64,000 nt of DNA from Fannyhessea vaginae DSM 15829. GTDB lineage: Bacteria; Actinomycetota; Coriobacteriia; Coriobacteriales; Atopobiaceae. How positions within the stretch are numbered: the first letter of the stretch is position 1; every line of letters begins with the position of its first letter. The position numbers and the translations under genes were made by a program. Under the pieces are notes generated by a model that did not search any database, was not told the origin of the DNA, and worked only from the letters and a program-made list of their open reading frames with translations. Where the stretch lies: NCBI RefSeq assembly GCF_000159235.2, contig NZ_ACGK02000001.1:124001-188000 (forward strand), read 5' to 3'. Positions 43,550 through 52,816 of this stretch are shown here, one piece after another.

Positions 43550-45388
43550 TTATTTATCAACCATACCGTTACGAACACGCCATTTTCTACGATCGGTTTC
43601 GTTAAGAATACGCTTTCTCATGCGAATATTTTGCGGTGTAACCTCAACAAGCTCATCATCCATAATGTACTCAAGTGCTTCTTCGAGTGTAAATGTCTTA
43701 GGAGGAGTAAGCTGAACCGCAATATCAGCAGTTGAAGAGCGTTGGTTACCAAGATTTTTAGTTTTTGCGATATTAACGACCATATCACCAGGTTTAGAGC
43801 GCTCGCCTACCAACATACCCTCATAACATTCGGTACCTGGTGCTACAAAAAGCTGACCTCGTTCCTGAAGCGTTCCAAGAGCATATGCCACTGCTTTGTC
43901 GGTTGACATCGAAATCATAGCACCGTTTTGACGTGTACCGATTTCTCCTGCGTAAGGTCCGTATTCCAAAAACGTGTGATAAAACACCGCATCACCGTGT
44001 GTCACATTTAACACCTTGGTCTTTAATCCCATAATTCCGCGCGTTGGAATCTTAAAATCAAGATGAGTATGCGTAGCACCAGTTTTCATGTTTATCATCG
44101 TACCGCCAGCATTACCAAACACCTCGATAACCTTACCTGAATATTCGCCAGAACATTCAACAACTGCCTGCTCAATAGGCTCAAGCATGTTGCCATGTTC
44201 GTCTTTTTTGAAAAGCACGCGAGGACGGCCAACCTGAAATTCATAGCCTTCACGGCGCATTTGCTCCATAAGAACCGAGAGATGAAGCACTCCTCTACCA
44301 GCTACTTCAACACCAGTTTTATCGTCAAGCTCTTCTATGCGCATGGTAACATTATTTTCGCGCTCGGTCTCAAGACGCTCTTTAAGTTGACGACCACCAA
44401 CAATATCACCCTCACGACCAACAAGAGGCGATGTAGATGGTTCAAAAACAATTGAAAGTGTTGGTTGATCTATTTCGATAGGCTCCAACTTTACAGGATT
44501 ATCAATATCGGTATATACATCACCAATATCTGTGTGATCAATACCTACAACAGCACCAATATCACCTGCAGAAATCTCACTACACTCCTTTTTTCCTAAA
44601 TAGTCAAAGGTATATAGCTGCTTTACCTGAGCAACAGATGAGGTACCGTCGTTTTTAACAACCAAGATTTTGTCGTTATTATGAATGGTTCCCGAATAAA
44701 TACGGCCAACACCAATACGACCAACGTAGTCCGAGTGATCAATGGTAACACATTGCATAGCTAAAGGCGCATCAACATCAACTTCAGGAGCAGGTAATTC
44801 GTTCACAATCATGTCCAAAAGTGGGAACATGTTATCACAAGAATCATCGGGAGTAAGACGAGCAAAACCGTTAACAGCCGAAGCGTAAATTACATGTTCC
44901 ATCGTGAATTCAAGCTGCTCATCTGTCGCGCCCAAATCCATCATTAAATCCAGCGAATTATTGAGTGCTTTCTCACAATTTGCAGCAGGCTTATCGATCT
45001 TATTGATAACCAACATAATTTGTAAGTGCGCAGCAATAGCGTGCTGTAAAACAAAACGTGTTTGTGGCATAGGACCTTCTGCAGCATCCACCAGCAACAA
45101 AGCACTATCGGCCATTTTAAGAACGCGTTCAACTTCTCCACCAAAGTCAGCATGGCCCGGAGTGTCAATGACGTTTATTTTTATACCTTTATACTCAATG
45201 GAAATGTTTTTAGCAAGAATGGTAATACCGCGCTCACGCTCTTGATCATTTGAATCTAAAACACGGTCTTGAACCTGCTGGTTGGCTCTAAATGCATCGG
45301 TTGCGCGTAGAAGTTTATCTACAAGTGTTGTCTTACCATGGTCAACATGGGCAATAATAGCAATATTTCTAATGTGCTCTTGGAGCAT
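43550..45388 (-). CDS. typA: Ribosome-associated GTPase TypA/BipA
   Basis: This 612-residue translational GTPase has G1 AHVDHGKTTL, G2/G3 RGITILAKN and DTPGHADFGGEV, G4 NKIDKPAA, and C-terminal EF-G-like domains ending with the BipA-specific region (GMLVGERSKPGDMVVN and TKNLGNQR). It binds ribosomes and influences assembly and stress responses. I chose ATG at 45388 (MLQEHIRNIAIIAHVDHG), with AGAGG upstream; the 17 extra in-frame codons before it are not conserved. Confidence 0.97.
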   Translation of the reverse strand: MLQEHIRNIAIIAHVDHGKTTLVDKLLRATDAFRANQQVQDRVLDSNDQERERGITILAKNISIEYKGIKINVIDTPGHADFGGEVERVLKMADSALLLVDAAEGPMPQTRFVLQHAIAAHLQIMLVINKIDKPAANCEKALNNSLDLMMDLGATDEQLEFTMEHVIYASAVNGFARLTPDDSCDNMFPLLDMIVNELPAPEVDVDAPLAMQCVTIDHSDYVGRIGVGRIYSGTIHNNDKILVVKNDGTSSVAQVKQLYTFDYLGKKECSEISAGDIGAVVGIDHTDIGDVYTDIDNPVKLEPIEIDQPTLSIVFEPSTSPLVGREGDIVGGRQLKERLETERENNVTMRIEELDDKTGVEVAGRGVLHLSVLMEQMRREGYEFQVGRPRVLFKKDEHGNMLEPIEQAVVECSGEYSGKVIEVFGNAGGTMINMKTGATHTHLDFKIPTRGIMGLKTKVLNVTHGDAVFYHTFLEYGPYAGEIGTRQNGAMISMSTDKAVAYALGTLQERGQLFVAPGTECYEGMLVGERSKPGDMVVNIAKTKNLGNQRSSTADIAVQLTPPKTFTLEEALEYIMDDELVEVTPQNIRMRKRILNETDRRKWRVRNGMVDK

Positions 45389-45521
45389 ATAAACCTCTTC
45401 TTTGGTCGTAGATGTGCGTTTACTTAAATGTATAAACATTAAAACTTTATACCACTGTTTTGTAAAAGAAATTAAAATCCTATGATTTTAAGGAATTTAC
45501 ACGGTATATTCTTATATCAGT

Positions 45522-45977
45522 TTACAAAAGTTCCTCTACAACACCTGCCGATAAAGGCGAACGAGAAAATAATCCTTGTTTTTTATCTAAAGGCAGGTAC
45601 GCTGAATATCCCGTACCTCCTTTTTCTTGATATTCAAACAAAAGTGCCAAAGTAAAAGATGGTGTAGATTTGTCTTCACTTACACTTCCTATATAGGATA
45701 TAACATATCGAACAGGGTGAAAGTTTTTAAGATGTGGCTGCATGCGCGGTAAATGTTTGACATAGACCTGTGCTTCTTCAAGACATTTTTCAATGCTATC
45801 GTGATCAAACTCAAATGAAACGCATTCATCGTCTTTATCCTGCAGAACAAGAAGAACTGGTATTGAGGTATCTGTTTCATATCGTTCGCAAACAGCATCC
45901 ATAACTTGTGTAACAAAGACATCTAATTCCGAAGAAATAGAGGCTACAGAGTTTGAATGCATAGGTGATTGGCTCAT
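45522..45977 (-). CDS. Hypothetical protein upstream of typA
   Basis: This is a 151-residue protein that I do not recognise, without a signal peptide or membrane segment. The ATG at 45977 follows CGAGGAAC. It has an acidic N-terminal half (FVTQVMDAVCERYETDTS), a strand-rich middle and an end LPLDKKQGLFSRSPLSAGVVEELL. The gene may be cotranscribed with typA, 133 bases downstream on the same strand. No function is proposed. Confidence 0.65.
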   Translation of the reverse strand: MSQSPMHSNSVASISSELDVFVTQVMDAVCERYETDTSIPVLLVLQDKDDECVSFEFDHDSIEKCLEEAQVYVKHLPRMQPHLKNFHPVRYVISYIGSVSEDKSTPSFTLALLFEYQEKGGTGYSAYLPLDKKQGLFSRSPLSAGVVEELL

Positions 45978-45997
45978 AAGTTCCTCGATATAAAAAA

Positions 45998-46020
45998 AGC
46001 TAGGTGAAAACACCTAGCTT
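45998..46020 (-). terminator. Terminator after tRNA-Ala
   Basis: AAGCTAGGTG and CACCTAGCTT pair perfectly around a short loop; the minus strand continues with a seven-T tract. Confidence 0.9.
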
Positions 46021-46030
46021 GAATTGCAAA

Positions 46031-46106
46031 TGGTGGAGACGATGGGGGTCGAACCCACGACCTCAGGCTTGCAAAGCCCGCGCTCTCCCAACTGAGCTAC
46101 GTCCCC
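46031..46106 (-). tRNA. tRNA-Ala (TGC)
   Basis: This is a 76-base tRNA with acceptor GGGGACG, anticodon loop TTTGCAA (TGC), T-loop GGTTCGACC, discriminator A and encoded CCA. Confidence 0.97.
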
Positions 46107-46133
46107 AAATGGGTGCTTCACACATTTTATAAC

Positions 46134-46168
46134 CACCCCAGCGGGTTTTGATAACCGCCACTGGGGTG
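46134..46168. repeat. GC-rich hairpin between tRNA-Ile and tRNA-Ala
   Basis: CACCCCAG and CTGGGGTG pair, with an inner CGG/CCG. It may punctuate processing of a tRNA-Ile/tRNA-Ala transcript or partly terminate it. Confidence 0.45.
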
Positions 46169-46182
46169 ACTATCTCAAAATG

Positions 46183-46259
46183 TGGTGGACCCGACAAGGC
46201 TCGAACTTGTGACCTCCCGGTTATCAGCCGGACGCTCTGACCAACTGAGCTACGAGTCC
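46183..46259 (-). tRNA. tRNA-Ile (GAT)
   Basis: This is a 77-base tRNA with acceptor GGACTCG/CGGGTCC, anticodon stem-loop CCGGCTGATAACCGG (GAT), T-loop GTTCGAGC, discriminator A and encoded CCA. With tRNA-Ala it makes the pair usually found inside rRNA operons; no rRNA gene is here. Confidence 0.97.
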
Positions 46260-46574
46260 AATGCAAGAAAAAATAGTACCCTGTTGTGACTCGTGAGTCA
46301 AGCAGTTTTCTAATCTTTTTTTATACTATAAGAACTTCACAGAACTTATATGTTTCTACATCTCTACAATATCGGGCTAACTTTATACATAATGCCGTTT
46401 ATTTGAGCTCTTATCGGATATTCAAATATTCTTATACGCTTTAAAAATCATGTAAATGCGCAGTACAAACCATATATTACTGTTTGTTATTTGTTTTCTT
46501 AAACGTACACGATTACAAATATGAGATACTAAGATAGATATCAGACAAACTTTTGGTTTTTTTTGGAGAGCATA
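46260..46574. other. Intergenic region between tRNA-Ile and the nuclease-domain gene
   Basis: About 315 AT-rich bases without a supported gene. It should hold the promoters of the tRNA-Ile transcript (minus) and of the gene at 46575 (plus). No clear boxes were identified. Confidence 0.35.
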
Positions 46575-47159
46575 ATGATTGCAATGGAGATTCAAAGCTT
46601 AGTACGAGGAAATTCTAGCGTACCTTCTCTGGTATTTTTGCAACCTACCGACAGTGCTTTTAAGAAACTAAAACATAAGCGCATGGATCCAATTAAAAAT
46701 CCTTCGCTTAAAGGCAACGAACAAAGTAATACGCCCGATGTAGACAGCAAACCAATTCTTCCTATTCGTGTAGGAACACACGAAGCGGCCGTGTTAAGCA
46801 CATGTATAGACCGCATGCGAAAAGGTTGTAGCGCGTGCGAGGTGTTTTCTCGCCCCACTCCTTTTGATATTATCCTGCAAATGCTTAAGCATACCAATAC
46901 GCGTATTGTCTACTTTGAAATTTACGATGTTAAAGACACTGTGTTTTATGCACGAGGAAACATAAGCAAAGATAACGGTGAGTTTTTTACAATTGAAGTG
47001 AGACCCTCTGATGCATGTGTTTTGAGTATTTTATTAAACGTTGCTCTGTTTGTTGATGACCATGTTATTTCATCAGCGCAGATCCCAAATTTAGAAGCCC
47101 AATTAAACCAACAGCAAGACAAAGCGTTAGAAAACTTTATATCCTCTCTTGATGATTAA
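46575..47159 (+). CDS. Bifunctional nuclease (BFN/DUF151) domain protein
   Basis: This 194-residue protein matches the BFN family: LPIRVGTHEAAVLS, SRPTPFDIILQML, YFEIYDVKDTVFYARG, and the signature VRPSDACVLSIL near the end, then a Gln-rich helix. Members of the family have been reported to cleave DNA or RNA. Between the N-terminal strand (PSLVFLQPTD) and LPIRVG lies an insertion of about 40 residues, and MRKGCSACEV is another insertion. I chose ATG at 46575, six bases after GGAGA. Confidence 0.82.
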   Translation: MIAMEIQSLVRGNSSVPSLVFLQPTDSAFKKLKHKRMDPIKNPSLKGNEQSNTPDVDSKPILPIRVGTHEAAVLSTCIDRMRKGCSACEVFSRPTPFDIILQMLKHTNTRIVYFEIYDVKDTVFYARGNISKDNGEFFTIEVRPSDACVLSILLNVALFVDDHVISSAQIPNLEAQLNQQQDKALENFISSLDD

Positions 47160-47200
47160 AATAAGCTATACGTAACTCATTTGGCATACGCATATTACCG

Positions 47201-47253
47201 TATGTATCTCTATATAAAATGGCTATATGCACCATCGAGATACATATAGCCAT
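47201..47253. repeat. Two overlapping, mutually exclusive inverted repeats
   Basis: TATGTATCTC (47201-47210) pairs perfectly with GAGATACATA (47237-47246). ATGGCTATATG (47219-47229) pairs perfectly with CATATAGCCAT (47243-47253). The right arms share 47243-47246, so the two hairpins compete. It lies between the end of the plus-strand gene and the stop of gyrA. Confidence 0.6.
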
Positions 47254-47294
47254 ATGATTATATATGCCACAGAGCTTAAAGTGAGTTTTTTGTT

Positions 47295-50132
47295 CTACTC
47301 ATCATCATCTAATAACTCGTCATCAATCTGCTCATCATCGCCAATATTTATCTCTTCTTCCTGATGCTTCTGAGATAAAAAGTCGAGTGGCAATTGCGGC
47401 TGATTGCTATCTGGTTGCTCATTTGTGTCTTTCTTTTTGTGAATATGCATACGAGCAAGAGCGGATACACTGTCAGATTCAGCAAGGTTCATAATCTTGA
47501 CACCTTGCGTTGCGCGGCTAAGAAGCGAAATATCTTGACTTTGAACACGAATCATGACGCCTTCTTCAGAAACAATCATAAGTTCGTGCTGAGGGCCAAC
47601 TACACGACAAGCGCTTAATTTACCTTTTTTCTGAGTCATAGCGATGGTATTAACGCCTAACCCGCCGCGCTTTTGGAGTGGATATTCACTAACAGGAGTG
47701 CGTTTTCCATAACCGTGTTCGGTCACAACAAGCAAGTCGCCTTTACCGTTGGATATTTCCATACCAAGCATCGTAGCACCATCTTTAAGCGTTATACCAC
47801 GCACGCCAGATGTTCCACGACCAGTTGGACGAATATCGCTTTCTTCAAACATTATTGCTTTACCTGCACTTGAGCACAAAATTACATACTCTGACTCTTT
47901 TACACGGCGAACATTTACTAATTCGTCGCCATCTTTAAGGTTAATAGCAATAAGTCCATCACGGCGCGATTTATCGTAGTCGCTCATAGCTGTCTTTTTA
48001 ACCATACCCGATTTAGTTGCAAACATAAGATGTTCTTCAGCTGGGAAATCACGTGTGGTAATAACCGCCGTTGGATACTCACCCTCACTCAAAGGCAAAA
48101 CGTTAATCAAAGCAGAGCCGCGGGCATGACGCGAACCAACAGGTAGTTCGTGGACTTTAAGGCGATATACCTTTCCTTTGTTGGTAAAGAACAAAACATA
48201 ATCATGGGTGGAGGCAACAAACATGTTCTCAACAAAGTCGTTATCTTTAAGCGATAAGCCCTGAACGCCTTTACCGCCGCGCTTCTGAGACTTATAGGTT
48301 GCTACTGGTAAACGCTTAATATAGCTTGCGTGCGTTACCGTAATAACCATGTCTTCTTCAGCAATGAGGTCTTCTATGTCAAGATTTTGAACGCCAAGCG
48401 CAGAAATTTGCGTGCGGCGCTTATCAGAGAAACGAGTAGAAATTTCGGTGAGCTCTTCTTTAATAACTTCCAAAAGTTTTTGTGGATGAGCAAGTAAATC
48501 ACGATAGTATTCAATTGACTTATAAAGCTCGGCAATCTGTGCTGCAAGCTCTTCTCGCGCAAGACCAGTTAAACGACGCAAACGCATTTGAAGAATCGCT
48601 TCGCCTTGAATGTCATCAATACCAAAACGCTCGTTCATGCGCTGTTTTGCCTCTTGGTCGTCATGAGAAGACCTGATAATATGAACAACTTCGTCAATAT
48701 TATCAACTGCAATCAACAGACCTTCGAGAATATGAACGCGCTTAAGTGCTTTATCCAAATCAAATTGCGTGCGGCGCGTTACAATATCTTTTTGGTGCTC
48801 TATGTAGTAATAAATCATCTCACGCAAAGTTAGTGTTCGAGGAACACCATCAACAAGCGCAAGGTCAATTACACCAAAAGAGACCTGCAATTGAGTTCTT
48901 TTGTATAAGTTGTTAAGTACAACCTGCGGCACTGCACCCGATTTAAGATCAATAACAATGCGCATACCCTTACGGTTAGACTCATCACGCATGTCAGATA
49001 TGCCTTCAATGCGTTTTTCGTTGACTTGTTGAGCAATGCGTTCCTGCAAAAGACCTTTATTAACCTGATATGGAATTTCGGTTATAACAAGGCGCTGACG
49101 ACCGCCACGTCCAACATTTTCGACGTGCACTTTTGAACGAATGGTAATAGAGCCTCTACCAGTTGTATAGGCGTCACGGATGCCATCGGTACCCATGATA
49201 ATGCCGCCGGTTGGGAAATCGGGTCCTGGAAGTACCTGCATAAGATCTTCAACCGTAGCATCAGGGTTATCTATCATCATGCATACAGCACGAGAAACTT
49301 CTGCTAAATTATGAGGTGGAACATTTGTTGCCATACCAACAGCAATACCATTTGAACCATTTACCAGCAGATTTGGAAAACGTGCTGGCAAAACAGAAGG
49401 CTCTTGCAGAGATTCATCGTAGTTAGGTTGTAAATCTACCGTTTCTTTATCTAAATCACGCAACATTTGCATGGCAGCATGAGTAAGGCGTGACTCGGTA
49501 TAACGCATAGCAGCTGGAGGATCGCCATCAATAGACCCAAAGTTTCCATGACCATCCACCAAAGGTAAACGCATTGAAAACTCTTGAGCCATACGAACCA
49601 TAGCATCATAGATCGAGGAGTCACCATGTGGGTGATATTTACCCATTACCTCTCCTACCGTCCATGCACTCTTTTTATGAGGACGTGTAGGAACAATGTG
49701 AGCCTCATTCATAGCATAAAGAATACGGCGATGAACAGGCTTTAATCCATCTCGTACATCTGGCAATGCGCGAGCCACAATAACAGACATTGAATACTCA
49801 AGAAATGATGCTTTCATTTCAGAAGACAAATCTGTTGGTTTAAGCGCTCCACCATGAATATCAGATAAATCTAAGCGTGAGCCTGCCTCATCAGAAATAG
49901 TGTGATCAAGCGTTGCTCCAGCAAGATTAAGCGTTTGTTCATCTTCATTTGAGGTTGTTTCTTCTATATCATCTTCAAGTGCTTCATCGTCAGATGTTGT
50001 GTCATTTGACAAGTTGTCAAGCTCATTGTCAAATGAATCATCTTGCGAAGTGTTGTCTACATTATCAGAAGAATCCTGTTCGTTAAACGAAGACTCATCG
50101 TGGTTATGAGGTGTATGTTTATCGTCTGCCAC
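47295..50132 (-). CDS. gyrA: DNA gyrase subunit A
   Basis: This 945-residue subunit cuts and rejoins DNA for supercoiling. The catalytic tyrosine is Y211 ([10 protein letters not shown]). The quinolone region [10 protein letters not shown] retains S172 and D176, the residues usually mutated in resistance. The C-terminal domain carries the GyrA box QKRGGKG and the beta-propeller repeats. An unusual acidic, Asp/Glu/Ser/Asn-rich extension of about 95 residues precedes the conserved start, and the C-terminus is also acidic. The start is GTG at 50132, after AAAGG. It sits 14 bases from the gyrB stop. Confidence 0.97.
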   Translation of the reverse strand: MADDKHTPHNHDESSFNEQDSSDNVDNTSQDDSFDNELDNLSNDTTSDDEALEDDIEETTSNEDEQTLNLAGATLDHTISDEAGSRLDLSDIHGGALKPTDLSSEMKASFLEYSMSVIVARALPDVRDGLKPVHRRILYAMNEAHIVPTRPHKKSAWTVGEVMGKYHPHGDSSIYDAMVRMAQEFSMRLPLVDGHGNFGSIDGDPPAAMRYTESRLTHAAMQMLRDLDKETVDLQPNYDESLQEPSVLPARFPNLLVNGSNGIAVGMATNVPPHNLAEVSRAVCMMIDNPDATVEDLMQVLPGPDFPTGGIIMGTDGIRDAYTTGRGSITIRSKVHVENVGRGGRQRLVITEIPYQVNKGLLQERIAQQVNEKRIEGISDMRDESNRKGMRIVIDLKSGAVPQVVLNNLYKRTQLQVSFGVIDLALVDGVPRTLTLREMIYYYIEHQKDIVTRRTQFDLDKALKRVHILEGLLIAVDNIDEVVHIIRSSHDDQEAKQRMNERFGIDDIQGEAILQMRLRRLTGLAREELAAQIAELYKSIEYYRDLLAHPQKLLEVIKEELTEISTRFSDKRRTQISALGVQNLDIEDLIAEEDMVITVTHASYIKRLPVATYKSQKRGGKGVQGLSLKDNDFVENMFVASTHDYVLFFTNKGKVYRLKVHELPVGSRHARGSALINVLPLSEGEYPTAVITTRDFPAEEHLMFATKSGMVKKTAMSDYDKSRRDGLIAINLKDGDELVNVRRVKESEYVILCSSAGKAIMFEESDIRPTGRGTSGVRGITLKDGATMLGMEISNGKGDLLVVTEHGYGKRTPVSEYPLQKRGGLGVNTIAMTQKKGKLSACRVVGPQHELMIVSEEGVMIRVQSQDISLLSRATQGVKIMNLAESDSVSALARMHIHKKKDTNEQPDSNQPQLPLDFLSQKHQEEEINIGDDEQIDDELLDDDE

Positions 50133-50146
50133 AGTTTAGCCTTTCA

Positions 50147-52093
50147 TTAAATGTCAAGGAAACGCACGTCTTTTGCGTGTGTTTGGATAAAATCTTTACG
50201 TTTTTCCACTTGAGTGCCCATAAGGTTAGCAACAGCTCGTTCTGCTTCGCGCGCGTCGTCTACCGTTACCCGAAGCATAATGCGGTTTTTAGGTTCCATC
50301 GTAGTGCTCCAAAGTTGTTCAGGATCCATCTCTCCTAAACCTTTATAGCGTTGAACACTATATTTAGAAGAATCTTCAAACTGTTTTGCCTCTAGCGCCA
50401 ACTCTTCATCGGTATATAGATACTTACCGTATTTTTTGCCTTTTGCCTTAATTTGATATAAAGGTGGCTGCGCAACATAAATATATCCGGCGTCAACCAA
50501 AGGCTTCATATAACGATAGAAGAAGGTGAGGAGCAAAATTCTAATATGTGCACCGTCTACATCAGCATCGGTCATAATAACAATTTTGTGATAGCGAGCT
50601 TTCTCGATATTAAATTCTTTACCAACACCAGTACCAATAGCCGTAATAAGAGATGTGATAGATTCAGAAGAAAGAGCTCTATCTTGCTGAACACGTTCAA
50701 CGTTAAGAATTTTTCCTCTTAATGGTAAAACTGCTTGTATAGAACGGTCGCGCGCCATTTTAGCAGAACCACCTGCAGAGTCACCCTCAACAATAAAAAG
50801 TTCAGTCATTTGAGCATCGCGAACAGAACAGTCGGCAAGTTTACCTGGTAATGAAGCACTTTCGAGCAAACCTTTTCTACGAGCAACTTGGCGTGCGCGT
50901 TGTGCCGCCAGACGACCTTTAGCTGCTTGGAATGCTTTTTTAAAGATCTCTTTTGCTTGATTAGGATGTTCTTCAAGATATTCAGTAAGTCCTGCGCCAA
51001 CAATTTTGTTGGTAAGCGTTCTCATATAAGAACTTCCAAGTTTTGCTTTGGTTTGACCTTCAAATTGAGGGTCAGGAAGTTTAACCGAAATAATTGCACA
51101 TAAACCTTCACGAATATCGTCACCGGTTAAGTTTGCTTCTTTTTCTTTTAAGAGCTTATGTGAACGCGCGTAATCATTAATTGTTTTAGTAAGCGCACTT
51201 CTAAAGCCTTCAAGGTGCATACCACCTTCATCGGTATAAATATCGTTAGCAAACGACATTACATGCTCGGAATAGGTTGTATTCCACTGAATGGAAACTT
51301 CTACCTCACCGCGCTGATTAAGGGGTGTGTCTGGTGCAGAAGAACCTTCGATATAAATAGGGTCATTAAGTCCAGGTAGGATAGTTTTTTCTTCGTTTAA
51401 GTATTTAACAAAGTCTACAATACCACCTGAGTAGCAAAACTCCTCTTTACGAGGTGTCTCTTCACGCTCGTCAGTAAGACTGATATGCAAATTTTTGTTA
51501 AGAAAAGCAGTTTCTTGCAGGCGATCGTGGAGCGTATCAAAATTATATGTTGTGGTTTCAAAAATAGTGTCATCAGGCCAAAACGTAATAGTTGTGCCAG
51601 TATGAGACGAATCACCAACACGCGTCATCTTTTTTGTTACTTTACCACGTTTAAATTCCATTTCAAAAATGCCACCATCACGCGAAACACGTGCAATTAA
51701 GCGTTTTGAAAGTGCATTAACGACCGAAACACCAACACCGTGCAAACCACCTGATACTTTATAGGCAGCGTTATCAAATTTACCACCAGCGTGTAAAATT
51801 GTTAAAACAACTTCTAGGGTAGGAATTTTCTTTTGAGGGTGCATTTCAACAGGAATACCACGGCCGTTATCTTCAACAGAAATAGAATTATCGGGGTGAA
51901 CTATAACATTTATTGAGGTACAATACCCCGCCATTGCTTCGTCTACTGAGTTATCAACAATTTCCCAAACGAGGTGGTGTAAACCAGATGCCGATGTTGT
52001 ACCAATATACATTCCAGGACGTTTACGAACTGGGTCAAGTCCTTCAAGAACTTTAATTTCGTTACCACCGTATGAACTGACTTCTTTTGTCAC
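50147..52093 (-). CDS. gyrB: DNA gyrase subunit B
   Basis: This 648-residue ATPase subunit has the GHKL ATP site (EIVDNSVDEAM, VEDNGRGIPV, GGLHGVGVSVVNAL), the Toprim region (EGDSAGGSAK, TDADVDGAHIR) and the end PLVDAGYIYVAQPPLY. I chose GTG at 52093 (MTKEVSSYGG) because GGAGG lies six bases upstream; a GTG at 52099 overlaps that site. It is in the recF-DUF721-gyrB-gyrA order. Confidence 0.97.
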   Translation of the reverse strand: MTKEVSSYGGNEIKVLEGLDPVRKRPGMYIGTTSASGLHHLVWEIVDNSVDEAMAGYCTSINVIVHPDNSISVEDNGRGIPVEMHPQKKIPTLEVVLTILHAGGKFDNAAYKVSGGLHGVGVSVVNALSKRLIARVSRDGGIFEMEFKRGKVTKKMTRVGDSSHTGTTITFWPDDTIFETTTYNFDTLHDRLQETAFLNKNLHISLTDEREETPRKEEFCYSGGIVDFVKYLNEEKTILPGLNDPIYIEGSSAPDTPLNQRGEVEVSIQWNTTYSEHVMSFANDIYTDEGGMHLEGFRSALTKTINDYARSHKLLKEKEANLTGDDIREGLCAIISVKLPDPQFEGQTKAKLGSSYMRTLTNKIVGAGLTEYLEEHPNQAKEIFKKAFQAAKGRLAAQRARQVARRKGLLESASLPGKLADCSVRDAQMTELFIVEGDSAGGSAKMARDRSIQAVLPLRGKILNVERVQQDRALSSESITSLITAIGTGVGKEFNIEKARYHKIVIMTDADVDGAHIRILLLTFFYRYMKPLVDAGYIYVAQPPLYQIKAKGKKYGKYLYTDEELALEAKQFEDSSKYSVQRYKGLGEMDPEQLWSTTMEPKNRIMLRVTVDDAREAERAVANLMGTQVEKRKDFIQTHAKDVRFLDI

Positions 52094-52261
52094 AAACACC
52101 CTCCTTTTATACGATATTTCTATTTTACGCTAATTATTAAAACTCATGATAAAATCATGTAAATGTTGTTAAATATGCAGAAAAATCAACGAGCCTAAAC
52201 AATATTGCACACAATACCATAAACAAACATATCTCTCAGCGGTTTATGTAGCTTAATTTAG

Positions 52262-52816
52262 CTATAAATTGTCTTTTGCGTATGATGATAACTTCTGCCG
52301 TTGCAGTGTTGCTTTAACAGCCTTCAGAGCAGATGAACGAAGTGCAGATGGAAGGTTTTGTACCGTGTGTTCTGCAAATTCAGTCTCTTGAGGAGAAAGT
52401 GCAGGTAAAGTTGGTTGCGTTTTTTGTAAAGCAGAGCTTGCGCAAGGCGGTTCAGTTGTTTGTGGTGTTAACACAGGTTTTATCTGCATATATTTAGAAA
52501 GCTTAAAAAGAATGTCATCAAATTTATAACCTAAGTGCGCAAGTCTTATAAGATACATCTCTTTATTAACATTAAAATCGACAAGAATAGAAGAGGAATC
52601 AACAAACACACCAAGAATAGGATAGCGACCTTTTATTTTAGGCTCTATAACAAACACACCAGTTGTATGTTTTCTTTCGATATCCCCGATAACCGCATTC
52701 CAAGCAGCAGCAGAAGCTTTTTGCTTTTTAATTTTTGCGAGTGCAGGATTAGTTATACATGAGCTTAAAAGCGAAGAAAGACTACTTTCAGTGTGTTGTC
52801 TATGATTGTTTTTCAT
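52262..52816 (-). CDS. DUF721-family protein (DciA-like)
   Basis: This 184-residue protein lies between recF and gyrB, the place where many actinobacteria have a DUF721/DciA-like gene. DciA homologues load the replicative helicase. The core (AWNAVIGDIERKHT, then VFVDSSSILVDFNVNKEMYLIRLAHLGYKF) has the DciA-type KH-like pattern. The C-terminal part is a low-complexity linker and a basic helix. The ATG at 52816 overlaps the recF end by 17 bases and follows AGGTGG. The identification is by context plus weak sequence features. Confidence 0.75.
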   Translation of the reverse strand: MKNNHRQHTESSLSSLLSSCITNPALAKIKKQKASAAAWNAVIGDIERKHTTGVFVIEPKIKGRYPILGVFVDSSSILVDFNVNKEMYLIRLAHLGYKFDDILFKLSKYMQIKPVLTPQTTEPPCASSALQKTQPTLPALSPQETEFAEHTVQNLPSALRSSALKAVKATLQRQKLSSYAKDNL

